Source of the DNA: Micractinium sp. NFX-FRZ | Taxonomy: Eukaryota; Chlorophyta; Trebouxiophyceae; Chlorellales; Chlorellaceae | NCBI GenBank assembly: GCA_029339195.1 | Contig: JAPTJF010000527.1 | Span: forward strand, 1 to 40,099 | Reading direction: 5' to 3' | DNA length: 40,099 bases | In this document: positions 1-11,139 of the stretch, one piece after another | How the letters are laid out: every line of letters starts with the position of its first letter | Position numbering within the stretch: position 1 is the first letter of the stretch | The notes under the pieces: model-generated | The model's database searches: none | Told to the model about the DNA's origin: nothing | The model's input: only the letters and a program-made list of their open reading frames with translations | Position numbers and translations under genes: made by a program

Positions 1-790
1 GGGAGGAGGCGGGCTGGGCGGTGGTGGGGAGGGGCTGGGCGGAGGAGGGGAAGGTGGCGGCGGAGAGGGAGGAGGCGGGCTGGGTGGTGGCGGTGAGGGG
101 CTGGGAGGAGGCGGGCTTGGTGGTGGCGGGGAGGGGCTGGGAGGAGGAGGGCTGGGCGGTGGCAGGGAGGTGCTGGGCGGAGGAGGGCTTGGTGGTGGTG
201 GAGATGGATTGGGCGGAGGAGGGGTAGGTGGCGGCGGAGAGGGGCTGGGCGGAGGAGGGCTTGGTACTGGTGGAGATGGGCTGGGCGGTGGAGGGGAAGG
301 TGGAGGCGGAGAGGGAGGAGGCGGGCTGGGCGGTGGCGGGGAGGGGCTGGGAGGAGGAGGGGAAGGTGGCGGCGGAGAGGGGCTGGGGGGAGGCGAGCTG
401 GGCATGGGTGGATTTGGCGGAGGCGGGCTGGGTGGATTCGGTGGTGAGGGGCTTGGGGGTGGAGGGGACGGTGGGGGTGTTGGCGGCGGCGGAGGGGACG
501 GTGGGGGTGGGGAGGGTGGTGGAGGGCGGGAAGGAGGCGGGGATGGGTGGGGAGGGATGGGTGGAGAAGGAGATGGGGGAGGGGGGCTTGGTGTGGGCGG
601 GCTAGGCGGAGGTGGAGGTGGTGGCTTGGGCGGGGGTGATGGGCTTGGGGGAAGGGGAGGGGATGGGCTGGGTGGTGGTGAGGGATGGGGCGGTGGTGGA
701 GGTCTGGGGGGGGGAGGAGGGGACGGATTCGGTGGAGGGGTGGGCGGGCTGGGCGATGGGGGGAGCGGTGGCGGAGCGGGTGGTGGGGGG
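1..790 (-). repeat. Pro-Ser coding low-complexity tract (G-rich plus strand)
   Basis: The minus strand reads as one uninterrupted frame of Pro and Ser; the plus strand is correspondingly almost pure G with A and T interruptions, with many GGG runs. It belongs to the last visible exon of the Hyp-rich gene. The glycine-rich plus-strand readings of this stretch are shadows. Confidence 0.75.
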
Positions 791-1096
791 CAGGCATTTG
801 GCACTCCGCAGCCAAATCGCATCAAGCTAGCTGCGTTCGGGATGGGCGTTGTGCCACCCCAGCGGGAGGTGTCAGCTGACACAATGGACCCAGCAGAGCA
901 TGCGGCCGTCTGGCTGCTGCTGCCCGCCACTCCTGCAACCACATTGGAAGGAAGCAGCGCGTTCATCCCCTTGTTCTGCACAACAGCTCCATCTAACAAA
1001 AGCCGGATGAACAGTGAATGTTGTGCAGGCATACCCCCCTTCGCCGGAAGTGTAACATGTAGGGCGTGCAAACGGACATGTGTGGGGCTGGTGGTT

Positions 1097-1127
<31 letters not shown>

Positions 1128-3860
1128 GGGGGGGGCGTGCAAGCAGTGAGCCGTGTTGCCTTTGCATGGGGGCAGGCCCTGTCCTTATAAAGCTGCCTCA
1201 CACAGCTGCTCACTAAAGAAAACCCCCGCCTGCCAACTTTCCTCACCTGCATTGCACCGGCATCTTTTTGGCGGCGGGACGCGGTGCATCCTGCAAGCAC
1301 CCCTGTGCTGCCTGCCCGGCCCCACCCTGTCCCGGACCCCCAAGGCCCCCACCTGCGTCCGCCAGCCCCACGAAGGCTAGGTCACCATCAACCGTCACTT
1401 GCTGCAAAGTCACCGCAGTGCAGCCTCCCAGCGCGCACTGCAAATCGACAGGTGGGGTGCAGGGGCGCGCTGCTCAGCAGCTTCAGCTTCCAGCTTCATC
1501 GCCGGCGCAGCAGCGCACAGAATGGCACCGGCAGCAGCGCACGGCGTGGCACCGGCCGCAGCGCACAGAATGGCACCGGCAGCAGCGCACGGCGTGGCAC
1601 CGGCAGCAGCGCACGGCGTGGCACCGGCCGCAGCGCACGGCGTGGCACCGGCAGCAGCGGCGCCAGCAAAGCCAGCAGCAGCCAAAATAACAGACAGCTG
1701 TGCCAACAGCTGACGGGCTGCGGGGCTGTTTGAGCAGGCTCTTGCCCAGCCCACTTCATGCCGCTGCAGGCAGAGCAGTGGCCTGGCACCAGCCCCAAGC
1801 AAGCTTCGTGCTGCTGGTAGCAGGGGCAGGAGCTGCGACTGTGCACCCACCGCCACAGTGGTTGCGCTTTGGGTGAGCAGGGGGCCCAGAGAAGCAGCCG
1901 CCGGGTCGGCGCGCTGCTGGCCGTTGCTGCAAGTGAATCCCACAGTGGACACGTACTGGGTGCCGTTGATGGTCACAAACCCCACTGTGAAGCTGATGAT
2001 GTAGCCGCAAGTGCACATGGTAGTGCCCACGATTGACCCGGTGCCAATGTCGACAAAATCTGTGGGGGCAAAAGGGGTGGGGGCGCGAGGGTGGCTGTGA
2101 GAGGCAGCGCAAGCGCGGGAGTGCAGGTGTGTGGGCGCGCATGAGCGTGGGCACGTGCGTGCATCCGACCAGCAGTGGATGAGGGGCGCGAGGAAAGACC
2201 GAGAGTTCAACAGGACGGCGAACTGCGCGCTACGCACTGTGCACGCCACTAAGGCAGGGCAAACCGCCGGTGAACGATCCGAGCAGGCGCGGGTGCGTGA
2301 TGGCTGGTAAGCAGGGCAAGAAAGCAGGCTACGCTACGCTACGCTGCCCTCGTGATCACTTCCCCCCCTGTGCATGCCCACCATTGATGCCGGCTGGGTA
2401 CGGAGGCCGGGGGGGCGGGGGAGGCCGGGGGGGCGGCAGGGGCGGGGCAGGTGATGGGGGCGGTGGCGGGCGGGGCGGGCGGGGGTCCGGAGGGGGCGGC
2501 TGGGGACTTGGCGGCGGGCGGGGCCTGCAGGGGAAGGCATGGAAGATAGACCCAGACATGAGCGCGGCGGCGCTGCCCACGCAAAATGCCAGCGCGGGCC
2601 TTGTCCTGCCCACCCCTGTGTGCCAGCAGCTATGGCGTCGGCAGGTAGCTGCCGCCACCGCCGCTCCTGCCACCTGGCGGCGGCGGCCAGTTTGATTGAA
2701 CCAGGGGTGCGCAGAATGCACCTCGCACCGCGCCGTTCCGCGTGTGCCGTCGAAAAGCTTCCAGCGAAACGCCGGCAGCCTTGGAGTGCGACGCCTTTGT
2801 GATCACAACCCGCGAACCTGCCCAGCCCACTTCGCCCGAGTCCAGCAAGCAACCCATCCCGTGTTTGTCAGGTTTCCTTGATACGATGGCGCGATACGAG
2901 GTTCCGCTTACTGGCATGACAGCCTGGCATGCCCAGCAGGAGTGGCGGGATACTGGTGGCCCATGACACCAGCAGGCAAGGCCTAGGCGCTGCCCTGCTG
3001 CAGGGAAATGACGCCACCTCCAGCCCTGAGGCAACATCCACCCATGAAGCCACTGGAGGCCCCCGCCCCCAGCTGGCGTGCATGTATACAACCACTTGCT
3101 GGGCGCTGTTGCATGCATACACCCCTCCTGCGCCCCGCCTCCACCCCTCCCACACAGCAACTCACGCTTGTGTGGCACGCGGGGGAGATGGCGAGGGTGG
3201 GGGTGGCGGAGGCGATGGCGGGGGCGGTGGGCTTGGCGGAGGCGGGGGAGGAGGTGGGGATGGGGGGGGTGGGGGCCAAGGTGCCGGGCTGGGCGGCGGC
3301 GGCGACGGCGGCGACGGCGAGGGAGATGGGGGTGGCGGGGATGGCTTGGGTGGCGGCGGCGGCGAGGGAGATGGGGGAGGCGGGGGAGGCGAGGGCATGG
3401 GCGAGGGTGGTGGACGGGGGGGCACGGGGCTGGGGGGTGGCGGGTTGGGAGGCGGCGCCGGGATTGGTGGGGGCCGTGGGGGCCACGGCCTGCGTGCAGC
3501 CGGGAGGAGGGGGAGCGTTTGCTGTGGCATCTCGCCAGCTTCCACCGCCGGCAACACAGCGCCCCGGCCGCCGGAACAGCATGCAGCCCCTTGCAACCAT
3601 GAGCAGGAGCTGGCAACCAGGTGGTGGGCAGCAGCAGCGCTGCCACACGCTCACGGTTTCGGCCGGGTCTGGTGCAAGCTGCGCGCCTTGTGGGCGAGCC
3701 CTGCCGATTCCTCGCTGCTGCCATTGCCAGCTGCAAAGGCTGCGCTGCGGGCGGATGCGTCATTCACATGCGCCGCCGCCGCATCGTGGGGGGGCATCTC
3801 TTGGGCCCTGCATGAAAGCAAGTGTTGCACTGTTGAGTGGCGCTCTGCTCGCGGGTTCAT
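1..3860 (-). CDS. Hydroxyproline-rich (pherophorin/extensin-like) glycoprotein, partial
   Basis: Modelled exons on the minus strand: 3655-3860 (tentative), 3166-3489, 2382-2524, 1851-2059 (could end at 1857), 1353-1437 and 1-830, which stays open to the window edge. All junctions are GT-AG and phases agree (2, 2, 1, 0, 1). Exons 2, 3 and 6 are one reading frame of Pro with Ser, as in SPPPP and PSPSPP runs, typical of Hyp-rich wall or extracellular matrix proteins of green algae. Between the Pro tracts, exons 4 and 5 encode a non-repetitive Cys-containing segment (motifs GTGSIVG, TQYVSTVGFTCSNG, CALGGCTAVT, FGCGVPNAC) that looks beta-rich; a jacalin-like lectin or pherophorin-type fold is possible but I do not recognise it firmly. 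About 600 residues are visible. No signal peptide was found in the first exon, so the true amino end probably lies in an exon further upstream. Introns carry a 24-bp minisatellite and a G25 run. Confidence 0.6.
1091..1135. repeat. GT microsatellite followed by a run of 25 G
   Basis: A GT-rich stretch ends in (GT)6-7 and is directly followed by 25 consecutive G at 1111-1135. It lies in the intron between exons 1353-1437 and 1-830 of the Hyp-rich gene. A homopolymer of this length is prone to length error in sequencing. Confidence 0.9.
1511..1654. repeat. 24-bp minisatellite, six copies
   Basis: Six head-to-tail 24-bp units start at 1511, 1535, 1559, 1583, 1607 and 1631, followed by a partial unit. 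Units differ in two alternating spots: core 'cacagaatggcaccgg' versus 'cacggcgtggcaccgg', and 'gcag' versus 'gccg' at the end. The period is a multiple of three, so several frames stay open on both strands. It sits in an intron of the Hyp-rich gene in my model, so it is probably not translated. Confidence 0.9.
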
Positions 3861-5102
3861 GCAAGGGAATCAGCGCACATGTGTAGGGCGGTCCCTCCCC
3901 CTGGACCACCTGCCAAGTGCAAGCCCTGCAGCCACCTATTGTACGGCTGGGGACGGCTGCATGCCCCTACCCCCCACCCCGCTGGTCTCAGACCATGCTG
4001 GCCTCGACAATCAATGCATCCATGCAGGTAGTTAAAATATTTGGGATAGCAGCGGGACGGTGCCTAGTCCTCCTGAGCGGCCAAGGCCCACCCCCTCTAC
4101 CCATGCAGCCCCTTCGACCCTTTTTGCTAGAGTCACACCCATGTGCAGGCGCACAGTGTTTTCAAGGAGCCTCCCCATGCCCAGTTCCCATCAATGATGA
4201 CGGGCACGGGGCCAGCTCCCGCCCCCTGGAGGGCAGCTGCCAGTTAAGCAATCGTGCGAACGCTTCAATCCTACCTGCGGCCTTGCGAGACAGCCGCATC
4301 GGCGCAGAGTGTGCATGATGCTGCAGGGAAGAGAGGAGGGGAGGAGAGGAAACATGTGCAGATGCCACCGGTCGGCATGCTGGAGCGAGGATTCGTGCGA
4401 TCAGGCGGGGCCGCCCAAACCCGTTGGCTCGTGCCCGGCTGGGCCAGCCTTTCACCTAAAAGTGCCAGTGCTATCGCGGCGGCATGCCGGAGCCTCGCTG
4501 TACGGCAACCTTTTTCAAAGTTGGCTGCCATGGGTTAACGTTAACGTTAACGCGTTTGTTAGGCCGTCGTCGACGTGTATGCTCAATTAGGATAACAGCC
4601 GCTAGGGGGAGACCCAGAACAGGGCCGGCCAGCGCTGGGAGAGAGCCTGCAGGGGCTGAAACACTGCCACGGGCCGTAAATTGGGCCACGATAGTCACGC
4701 GCAAACTGGAGTGACGTGCACATGCAGATTTGAGCGGCTTACTATCGAGCGTCCCGGCTGACGTGGCAATTCATGCGAACATTCCCGGCTGTGCCACCCC
4801 TAGGTCTGCGCACACCAGCCTGACACTCAATTTGTACATCATGCTCTTAGCAGGGGTAGGGGACAGTGCGAAGACACACATGGCGCTCGTGCACGCAAAG
4901 CTGTGTGTACCAGACTAGACCAGCCTGAACATATTTCATAAATTTAGTACGCGCAGCTCACAAATCCGGGCGTGTTTCAACTCGAACAAGCAGGAGCCAA
5001 AGCGCTGTGGGATGGAGACGTGGCCAGAGGAGGGGGGTGCATGCAGGGCGGCGGGTGGCCTGGGAGCGGCGGGGCGGTTCCCGGGCTCTTCTCAGGAGCC
5101 GC
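3861..5102. other. Intergenic stretch between the Hyp-rich gene and the ZCCHC8-like gene
   Basis: This holds the 5' flank of the Hyp-rich gene (transcribed left) and the 3' flank of the zinc-knuckle gene. No ORF shows recognisable protein. A missing 5' exon of the Hyp-rich gene could lie here. The only striking local element is a triple GTTAAC at 4534-4551. Confidence 0.5.
4534..4551. repeat. Three tandem GTTAAC palindromes
   Basis: The hexamer GTTAAC occurs three times head to tail, so the 18 bp is a perfect inverted repeat of itself. It stands out as AT-rich in a GC-rich flank. Function unknown. Confidence 0.8.
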
Positions 5103-6307
5103 TCACCGCCCATCCTGCAGCCACAGCTGCTGCTGTTGCTGCCGCCGCCGCCGCTCCTCCTCCTCCTGCTGGTCCCTGCCTGCCTGCGTCTGAGCAGCCT
5201 CAGGGTACGCAGTGTCGCCGGCAAGCTGCGCCTTGGGGGCGCCCCCAAGCGCCGCCCCGCCTGGCTGCCATCGCCGCACTCCCTGCTGATGCTGCCCGCC
5301 ATGCTCCTCCCGCGCCTGCCGCTGCTGGGCGCTGCCGTAAATGTCCGGCTCCCCATGCTGCTGGTGGTGGTGGTGGTGGTGGTGGTGATACTGTGGGTAC
5401 TGCTGCTGCTGGTGGTGGTACTGTGGGTACGCCTGCTGCTGCTGCCCCCCCGCTGCCTGCCCTCCCCAGGCCCACGGCTGCTGCGGGTGCATGGGATGCT
5501 GTGCCAGCTGCGATACTGCACCCCCACCGGAGCCGCCCGCCTGGCCCTGCCCAGACGCCAGCAGATGCCCCGGGTCGGAGCGGCTCACGCTGAACACGCC
5601 ATCCACCAGCTCTGACAGCTGCTGCTGCTGCTGCTGCTGCTGCAAGTAGTGCGGGGCAGGCTGGTACGGGAGAGCCTGCTGGAGGGCACCGCCTGGCGGC
5701 GCCACCTGCTGCACGCCCTGCTGCACCGCCGCAGCCTGCTGCTGAGGCTGGCCCAGTTCTGGGGCAGACCAGGCGTGGTGCACCGCATGCGCCTGCACCT
5801 GCGGCGCCCACTGCGCCGCCTGCTGCCGGGGCGAGGGGTGGGCGCCTGCTGCTGCTGCTGGGACGGCGTCGGAAGAGGCATGCCGGGGAGGGTGCAACCC
5901 CGCAAGCCGCGCTGGCGCACGCCCCCTGTCGGCACTGGCGCTGTGCCCCACTGCCCGCTCAGCCGACCAGCCCCCATGCTGCTGCTGCTGCCAGCGGCCC
6001 TGTTGCTGTGGTGTGCCGTACCCCTGCTGCTGCAGCTGCTGCTGCTGCGGCGGCTGGGCGGGCGCTGCCCACGCCTGCTGGTCTGCTCCGTCTGGCAGGG
6101 GTGCATTCACCCCTGCAAACTGCACGGTGCACTCAAGCCGCTGTGGCGCACCTCCTTCTGCCTCTGCTGCCTCCGCTGGGGGCGGGCTGTCAGACAGGGC
6201 AATGAAGTCTCCGAACTCATCTGGTGCCTCTGCCTCTGCGGGAACCGCCCCACCTGCTGCCGCTGGGTCTGCTGCTGCCGCCGCTGTTGCGCCTGCTGCT
6301 GGTAAGT

Positions 6308-6338
<31 letters not shown>

Positions 6339-8997
6339 CGTTGTCCCGTTTGCTGCAGCCAGCTCAGCAGGCCCGGTGCCTTTGGCGTCCCCGCCATTTG
6401 CTGCGGCTGGGGCCATGTAGCCTGGGGGCAGGCCGAGTTCACGCATGCGCTGTAGCCACGGCGGCGGACTCAGCGGCCCTGCACAGCAAGAGCGGCAGAG
6501 GGAAGCAAGGGAGAGGGGCAGGGTTGGCGGCTGCTGTGCAGGCAGGCGGATGCAAACCGGGGTTGAGGCAACTCGCAGCAGAGCATGTGGGCAGGCACGC
6601 ACTGCTTCTGATGCAGCCCGGCCACCCAGCCGCGCTGCCTGCCTCTTTCCACATCCGCACACCTGTGGTGCTTGCTTGGCAACTTACCGTGCACGCTGCC
6701 CGCAGCCCCACATCTTACTGCATACCGATCACAATGCCCATCGCTGCCCGGCATACCCTGCCAAGGTGCCCAAGGCTCAGCCCTTAAGTCTCCAGCCGCA
6801 CGCTCATGAAAGCCACATCCAACCCCTGCCTGCAACTTTCCAGCTCAACATTCGCCGCGTGCTTGCTGGCGACCGCCCCTGCCTGCAACCCTCCCAGCCC
6901 AGTGCAGATTCACCCACCAATGCCCAACGCTGCCCGCAGCTCTGAGGTGAGCTGCCCAGGGGCCAGCCCCTCAAACTCTCCAGCCACTTGCTCCACCGCG
7001 CCCTTGCCTCCACCGCCGCCCTCTGCCGCGCCCGGCAGGTAGTAGCGCCGAGCAGCAGAGCGGTAGCCAGCGCCGGAGGCCTCCCGGGCCTCCGCGCGCT
7101 CCCTGGGATGGCACAAGGCGGAAGAGGCAGAGAGATGGCGAAGGGGCAGGAGAGGCAGAGAGATGGCGAGAGGCTGAGAAATGGCGGCGGAGGGGGCAGA
7201 AGGGTCAGGCCTCGGCAGGCAGGCAGAGGGTAAAGTTAGCGCACGGAGGTGGGCGAACATGCGCACCCAGCGGAGCACACGTGGCCCGGCGGGAGCAGCA
7301 AGCAAAGCTGTGGGAACACTGCTTGAAGCAGGGCATCAGGGCGGCATGTTATGCCACCAACTCTACTTTTACAGTTGCCACAATGCCACGATGCCTGCCC
7401 ACCCACTCCCGCACACCTCAGGCTCTGAGCCACCAGCTCTTTGTTCTGCTCCCGCCAGCACTCCCGCATGCTGTGGCCGTAGCTGCCACAATTGAAGCAC
7501 CTGCACACAGAATGCAACAGCGTTGCATTCAGTGGGACCTAGCGATTGGAGGGCTGTACATGCGCCAGCGTACCTGCAAACGGGCTGCTCCACGCCCTCT
7601 CTGCCTTGTGGGGGCACACGCGCATGCAGATCTGACCCCGCCTGCCCATGCGCACCTGCTGTTGCCGCGCAGCCGCTTCACCGGCTTGCCCACCCCCTCC
7701 GCCTCCTCCGCCGCCAGCAGCCCCTCGGAGGCCGGGCGCTTGCGGGCCGAGTAGGCCAGCGGCAGGTCTGTGCAGCGGTCATATGCCGGGACGTCGCCGA
7801 CCTGGTGGGAGAGGGAAAGGACAGGAGCGGAGGGGGGGGGACACAGTGGTTCAGATGGATCATGCCAGTTCAGGGGCAGGTGTGTGCAGCGGGAGTATGG
7901 AGGAGCGTCGCCAGCGTGGGGCAGGGGCGGGGCTGGGAGAGAAGAAAAGGCAGCCGCATGGAACGCGGGACAGGAGGGTGCTGGCCGGTAAAGTGTGGTC
8001 GGGGGGGGGTGGGGGCGGGGTTTGTGGCGCAGCGCAGCTGCGTAGTGCCCCAGCCTGTGGCCACCTTGAGCTCACTGACTTGCCTCAAGTGTGACCCTTC
8101 CTCACCCTACACGTCTCTTCCCTTCCCTTCCCTTCCCCACTCCCAGTACACACATGAAAGCCTCACCTTCTCGTAAGTGATGTTGAACCACATCGTTTCA
8201 GCGCCCCCCTTGGCTGGCTGTGCGGGGCGGTCCTCCCACGCAAACGCGGCGCCCCCGCCCCCGCTGCTGCCACCTGCTGTGCCGCCTGCTGTGCCGCCGT
8301 CCGGGCCTGCCAGCCGCATCGCTTCCGGATCGTATGTCAGGCTGCCGCTGACCACCTGAGGTGGGTGGGCAAAGATGAAGCTAAGTGTTGCAGGAAGGCA
8401 GGAGGCAGACATGAGTGAGGGGGACAAGCGGCCTCGCTTTGAGGCAACACACCAGGCTGCTGCCGACCACCTGGAGGCACAGACCAGGGAATGCCGTGTT
8501 CATATTGGAGAGTAGGGCGGAACAGCAGTGTGATGTAAGGAGCGAGTTCCAGGCTGCTGTGGGCCATCGGGAGGCAGGGAGGGCGGGATGTGAGTTGGTG
8601 AGCGGGGACGGCAGGTCGGTGCTGCTGCTGGCGAGGTAGTGACAGTGTGCAGTGCAGGGCAGGAGCGTACATTCGAGCACAAGGCCCACTTGAAGAACGA
8701 GGCAGGCACACTGCGAGACGCAAAGGCTGCAAGCTGCGCAGTCAGGCAGTGGGTAGAAGGAGTCGGCAGCCTGGGGCGGCGGGGAGCGCCGGGTGGGCAG
8801 GCAGCGGTGACGCTACTCCTTCTGCGCACCTCGGGCGGGACATATCCCGGAAGGTACCGATCGGCATGCCAGGCCGCCCAGCTACGCAGCGCCTCGTCGA
8901 GCTTCAGCCGAGACTCAGGCGGCAGGTTGGTGTAGTCTATGCCAACGACTGCCGGCTGCCACACCGTATCCTGCATCTCCGACACTTTGCGCTTCAT
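5103..8997 (-). CDS. ZCCHC8-like zinc-knuckle and PSP-domain protein
   Basis: Six exons: 8830-8997, 8167-8355, 7656-7801, 7417-7500, 6918-7102, 5103-6478; all GT-AG, phases consistent, 715 residues. Exon 4 holds a CCHC zinc knuckle, CFNCGSYGHSMREC (C-x2-C-x4-H-x4-C). It is followed across two junctions by a PSP domain: LAPGQLTSELRAALGIG then PPPWLQRMRELGLPPGY. This order (knuckle then PSP) is that of ZCCHC8, the scaffold of the nuclear exosome targeting complex, and of plant zinc-knuckle/PSP proteins; SF3B2 has PSP without the knuckle. The role is inferred to be nuclear RNA surveillance or spliceosome-linked. The final exon adds a long tail with poly-Ala, an acidic DEFGDFIALSD motif, Gln-rich stretches and a run of eight His, ending in an RRRRQQQQQ segment. 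The start at 8997 is the first Met of the first conserved-looking exon; an upstream exon cannot be excluded. Confidence 0.85.
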
Positions 8998-9505
8998 CGT
9001 GACCGCTCACACGCTTCAGGCAGCAACACATGGGCTGTCCAGCCCGCTCTTCTTTGTAGCGTGCGCCCCGAACGCAGCGATCACAACCCAAAGAAGAGGA
9101 GGGCACAAACAGGCTGTGGGTTTGCCAGGTTTCCTGGCAGACTGCAGAAACCCTGCCACCGCCACCGCCAGCTCGTGCCAGCTGGTGCCGTTGCCTTCTG
9201 CTTCTGGCTTAACACTGCTACTTTACAGCCATGTTCAACTACAGTGCATCATTCATGCACGCCACGACGGGAGATGAGAGCGGCCACAGATGCTGCCGAC
9301 TTGCAGCAGGGGCAAGCTGCCTGGCAACCTCCAGCGCTGGCGCTCCCCTCTCGCGCCGGCGCTCGCCGCTCGCGCCGGCGCCCCGTGGCCCCCAGCCCAG
9401 CTAGCTGCTGGGGCTGCTGCACCAGCAGGCAGCCCCGCCCACCTCTGCCGCCGCCTTCGTCCACCGCGTCACACCCCATGTGCCGACCTGACGTCGACCA
9501 CCCAT
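8998..9505. other. Spacer between two minus-strand genes
   Basis: It contains the 3' UTR of the bL29m gene (with a TGTAA signal at 9223-9227) and the promoter or 5' UTR of the ZCCHC8-like gene. No further coding exon is supported. Confidence 0.55.
9223..9227 (-). terminator. TGTAA poly(A) signal for bL29m gene
   Basis: TGTAA on the minus strand about 280 bases past the stop codon, the chlorophyte polyadenylation signal. Confidence 0.55.
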
Positions 9506-10824
9506 TCACATGGCGTCAATGAAGGCCTTGAGCTGCAGGCGGGTGGCCGGGTCCTGGTGCTCGCCCAGCCGCTCAGAGAGCACCGCCTTGATGCGCGCCA
9601 TGGACTTGCGCACCTGTGGAGGCGCGGGAGCAAGTGAAACATGCAGGTACTGTGTCAGATGCGGGCTGAACCACAAGTATACGCATCACGAGCTAGGCAC
9701 CTGACTTGGCAGGAAAGTGGGCGGTGAGGGGAGAACACTCCAGGGAGCATGCATGCGGGGTGTGTGCTGCAGCGGCATGCCAGCGGCACCATCCATGCCG
9801 ACCGGAAAGCACAGGGTCCGGGTGGGCTGTGCATCTGCTGCGGTTCGGTTCATGGCCCCAGTAGCAGGCGGCAGTGCAGCTGCAGCAGTTGGTGCCCACC
9901 TTTGTGATGCGTGCCGGGTCCGGCATGCGCTCCTGCCTGCCGCGGTACATCAGCTTCTCGCTGTGCAGCCGCGTCCGCTCCTTCAGCAGCACAAACCTGC
10001 AGGTAAGAATGTCGGGCACTCAAACATGGGCTGTGCAAGGGTGGGTTGGTGGTACCACCGCATACCTCCGCTCCATTGGCAGCAAAAAACTGCTCCTAGG
10101 GGGGTGGGTGATGATGTGTTTCATGCATGTGTCGATGTGGATGGGTAGGGACGGCCCTGAACCAATACGCAGCACAGAAGCTCGGGAAGCAGCCGGCCCC
10201 AATGGGGGCGGGCAAGCAGGCATGGTAGCGGGGGGGTATGCTTCGGAGGCCAGAAGGTGCACAAGGGCAACCAACACTTCAGAACATGGCATGCCTCAGC
10301 TCACACCGCATGCATGTGCGTTTAGCAACGGACAAGCAACGTTTGCGGTCAAATTGCATCGGGCACAGCATGGGCAGCTCAGGCATATGCGCGATGTGGC
10401 AAGCAGCAGGGTGGGCACCAGGATTGGAGCCGGTCGGCAGGGCTGTGTGGTGCTCACCAGAGCTTGTGCAGGTCGTCCCAGCTCTTCTTCCGCAGGTCTG
10501 CCGCTTGCCAGGCACGCCCTGCAGCAGGGGATCCGTGCACCAATGGTGCTCAATCAATGGCCGGGCCAGCAGGGGGGCAGCAGTGCTGGGGCCTAGTGCA
10601 GCCGCCACTGCTGCCGCCGCCGCCGCTGCCGCCACCCGCCAACAGGCCGACCCTGTGCTCCCCAACCCCAATCGTTGCGCGCCTGTGACAGGTTTCGCCG
10701 CGTCCTCTTTGGGTGGCAGCACTATGAGCTCCTGCAGGCCCCGCAAGCTCGTGGAGGTCGAGAAAGCCGCGCCACTGCGTTGCAGAAGAGTGGGCAGCGA
10801 TTGCTGCAGCGACCTCAAGAGCAT
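9506..10824 (-). CDS. Mitochondrial ribosomal protein bL29m (MRPL47 family)
   Basis: Four exons: 10683-10824, 10458-10518, 9900-9996, 9506-9613, giving 135 residues. The first 30 residues ([18 protein letters not shown]...) are Arg/Ser/Leu-rich without acids, a typical mitochondrial presequence. Then come the family signatures: [53 protein letters not shown] and AVLSER. The protein is part of the mitoribosomal large subunit near the exit tunnel. The first intron needs a GC donor (ACAG|GCGCGC) to keep the conserved GRAW in frame; the next two introns are GT-AG. An in-frame Met further upstream (11070) exists, but the presequence character favours 10824. It is divergently paired with the anthranilate synthase gene. 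Confidence 0.9.
10681..10684 (-). other. GC splice donor of bL29m intron 1
   Basis: The exon ends ...GTCACAG at 10683 and the intron begins GCGCGC. Acceptor CTGCTGCAG precedes 10518. The phase-1 junction rebuilds the conserved Gly of GRAW. No GT in phase 1 nearby gives as good a fusion; one weak alternative is a GT after GCCT further down. Confidence 0.6.
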
Positions 10825-11139
10825 GGCTGCTGCTGGGGCTGCTCGATGCGGCTGGGAGAGCAGTGCTTGGAGAGGGTGGCCAGCGAGCGCAGCAAGTGCG
10901 GGAGAGCGGGAGAGAGGCTCTATGAAGCGATGCTGGCGTGTTTCATGAACTGGGAATTCAGATGCGCCACCAAGAAACGCGCCAGGCGCCCGCCCGAAAG
11001 CCGAGCGAGCGCAGCATGCAAGCCAGCAGGCCATCAGGATGCTTTGCCACCGCCTTGCAGGCTCACGCATAGATGGATTGTGCCCTCACATCAGTGCCTA
11101 CCAATTGAGGCGGCGTCAGGAGCTCAGGCACCACTCAGA
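10825..11139. promoter_or_regulatory. Divergent promoter region, bL29m and anthranilate synthase
   Basis: Only 315 bp separate the two start codons on opposite strands, so the promoters and 5' UTRs of both genes must lie here or overlap the first exons. I see no defined TATA box or operator. Confidence 0.5.

Noticed and set aside
170..1216. Long Gly-rich plus-strand ORF
   Set aside because: It is the complement of a continuous Pro-Ser frame on the minus strand that joins to spliced exons; Gly-rich reading is a composition shadow.
1511..1654. CRISPR-like array
   Set aside because: Units are directly adjacent with no unique spacers, in a eukaryotic intron; it is a minisatellite.
2929..4035. 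Plus-strand ORF of 368 codons with Gly-rich centre
   Set aside because: Same reason: the minus strand reads PSPSPPPP with a good acceptor and a GTGAGT donor in phase with neighbours.
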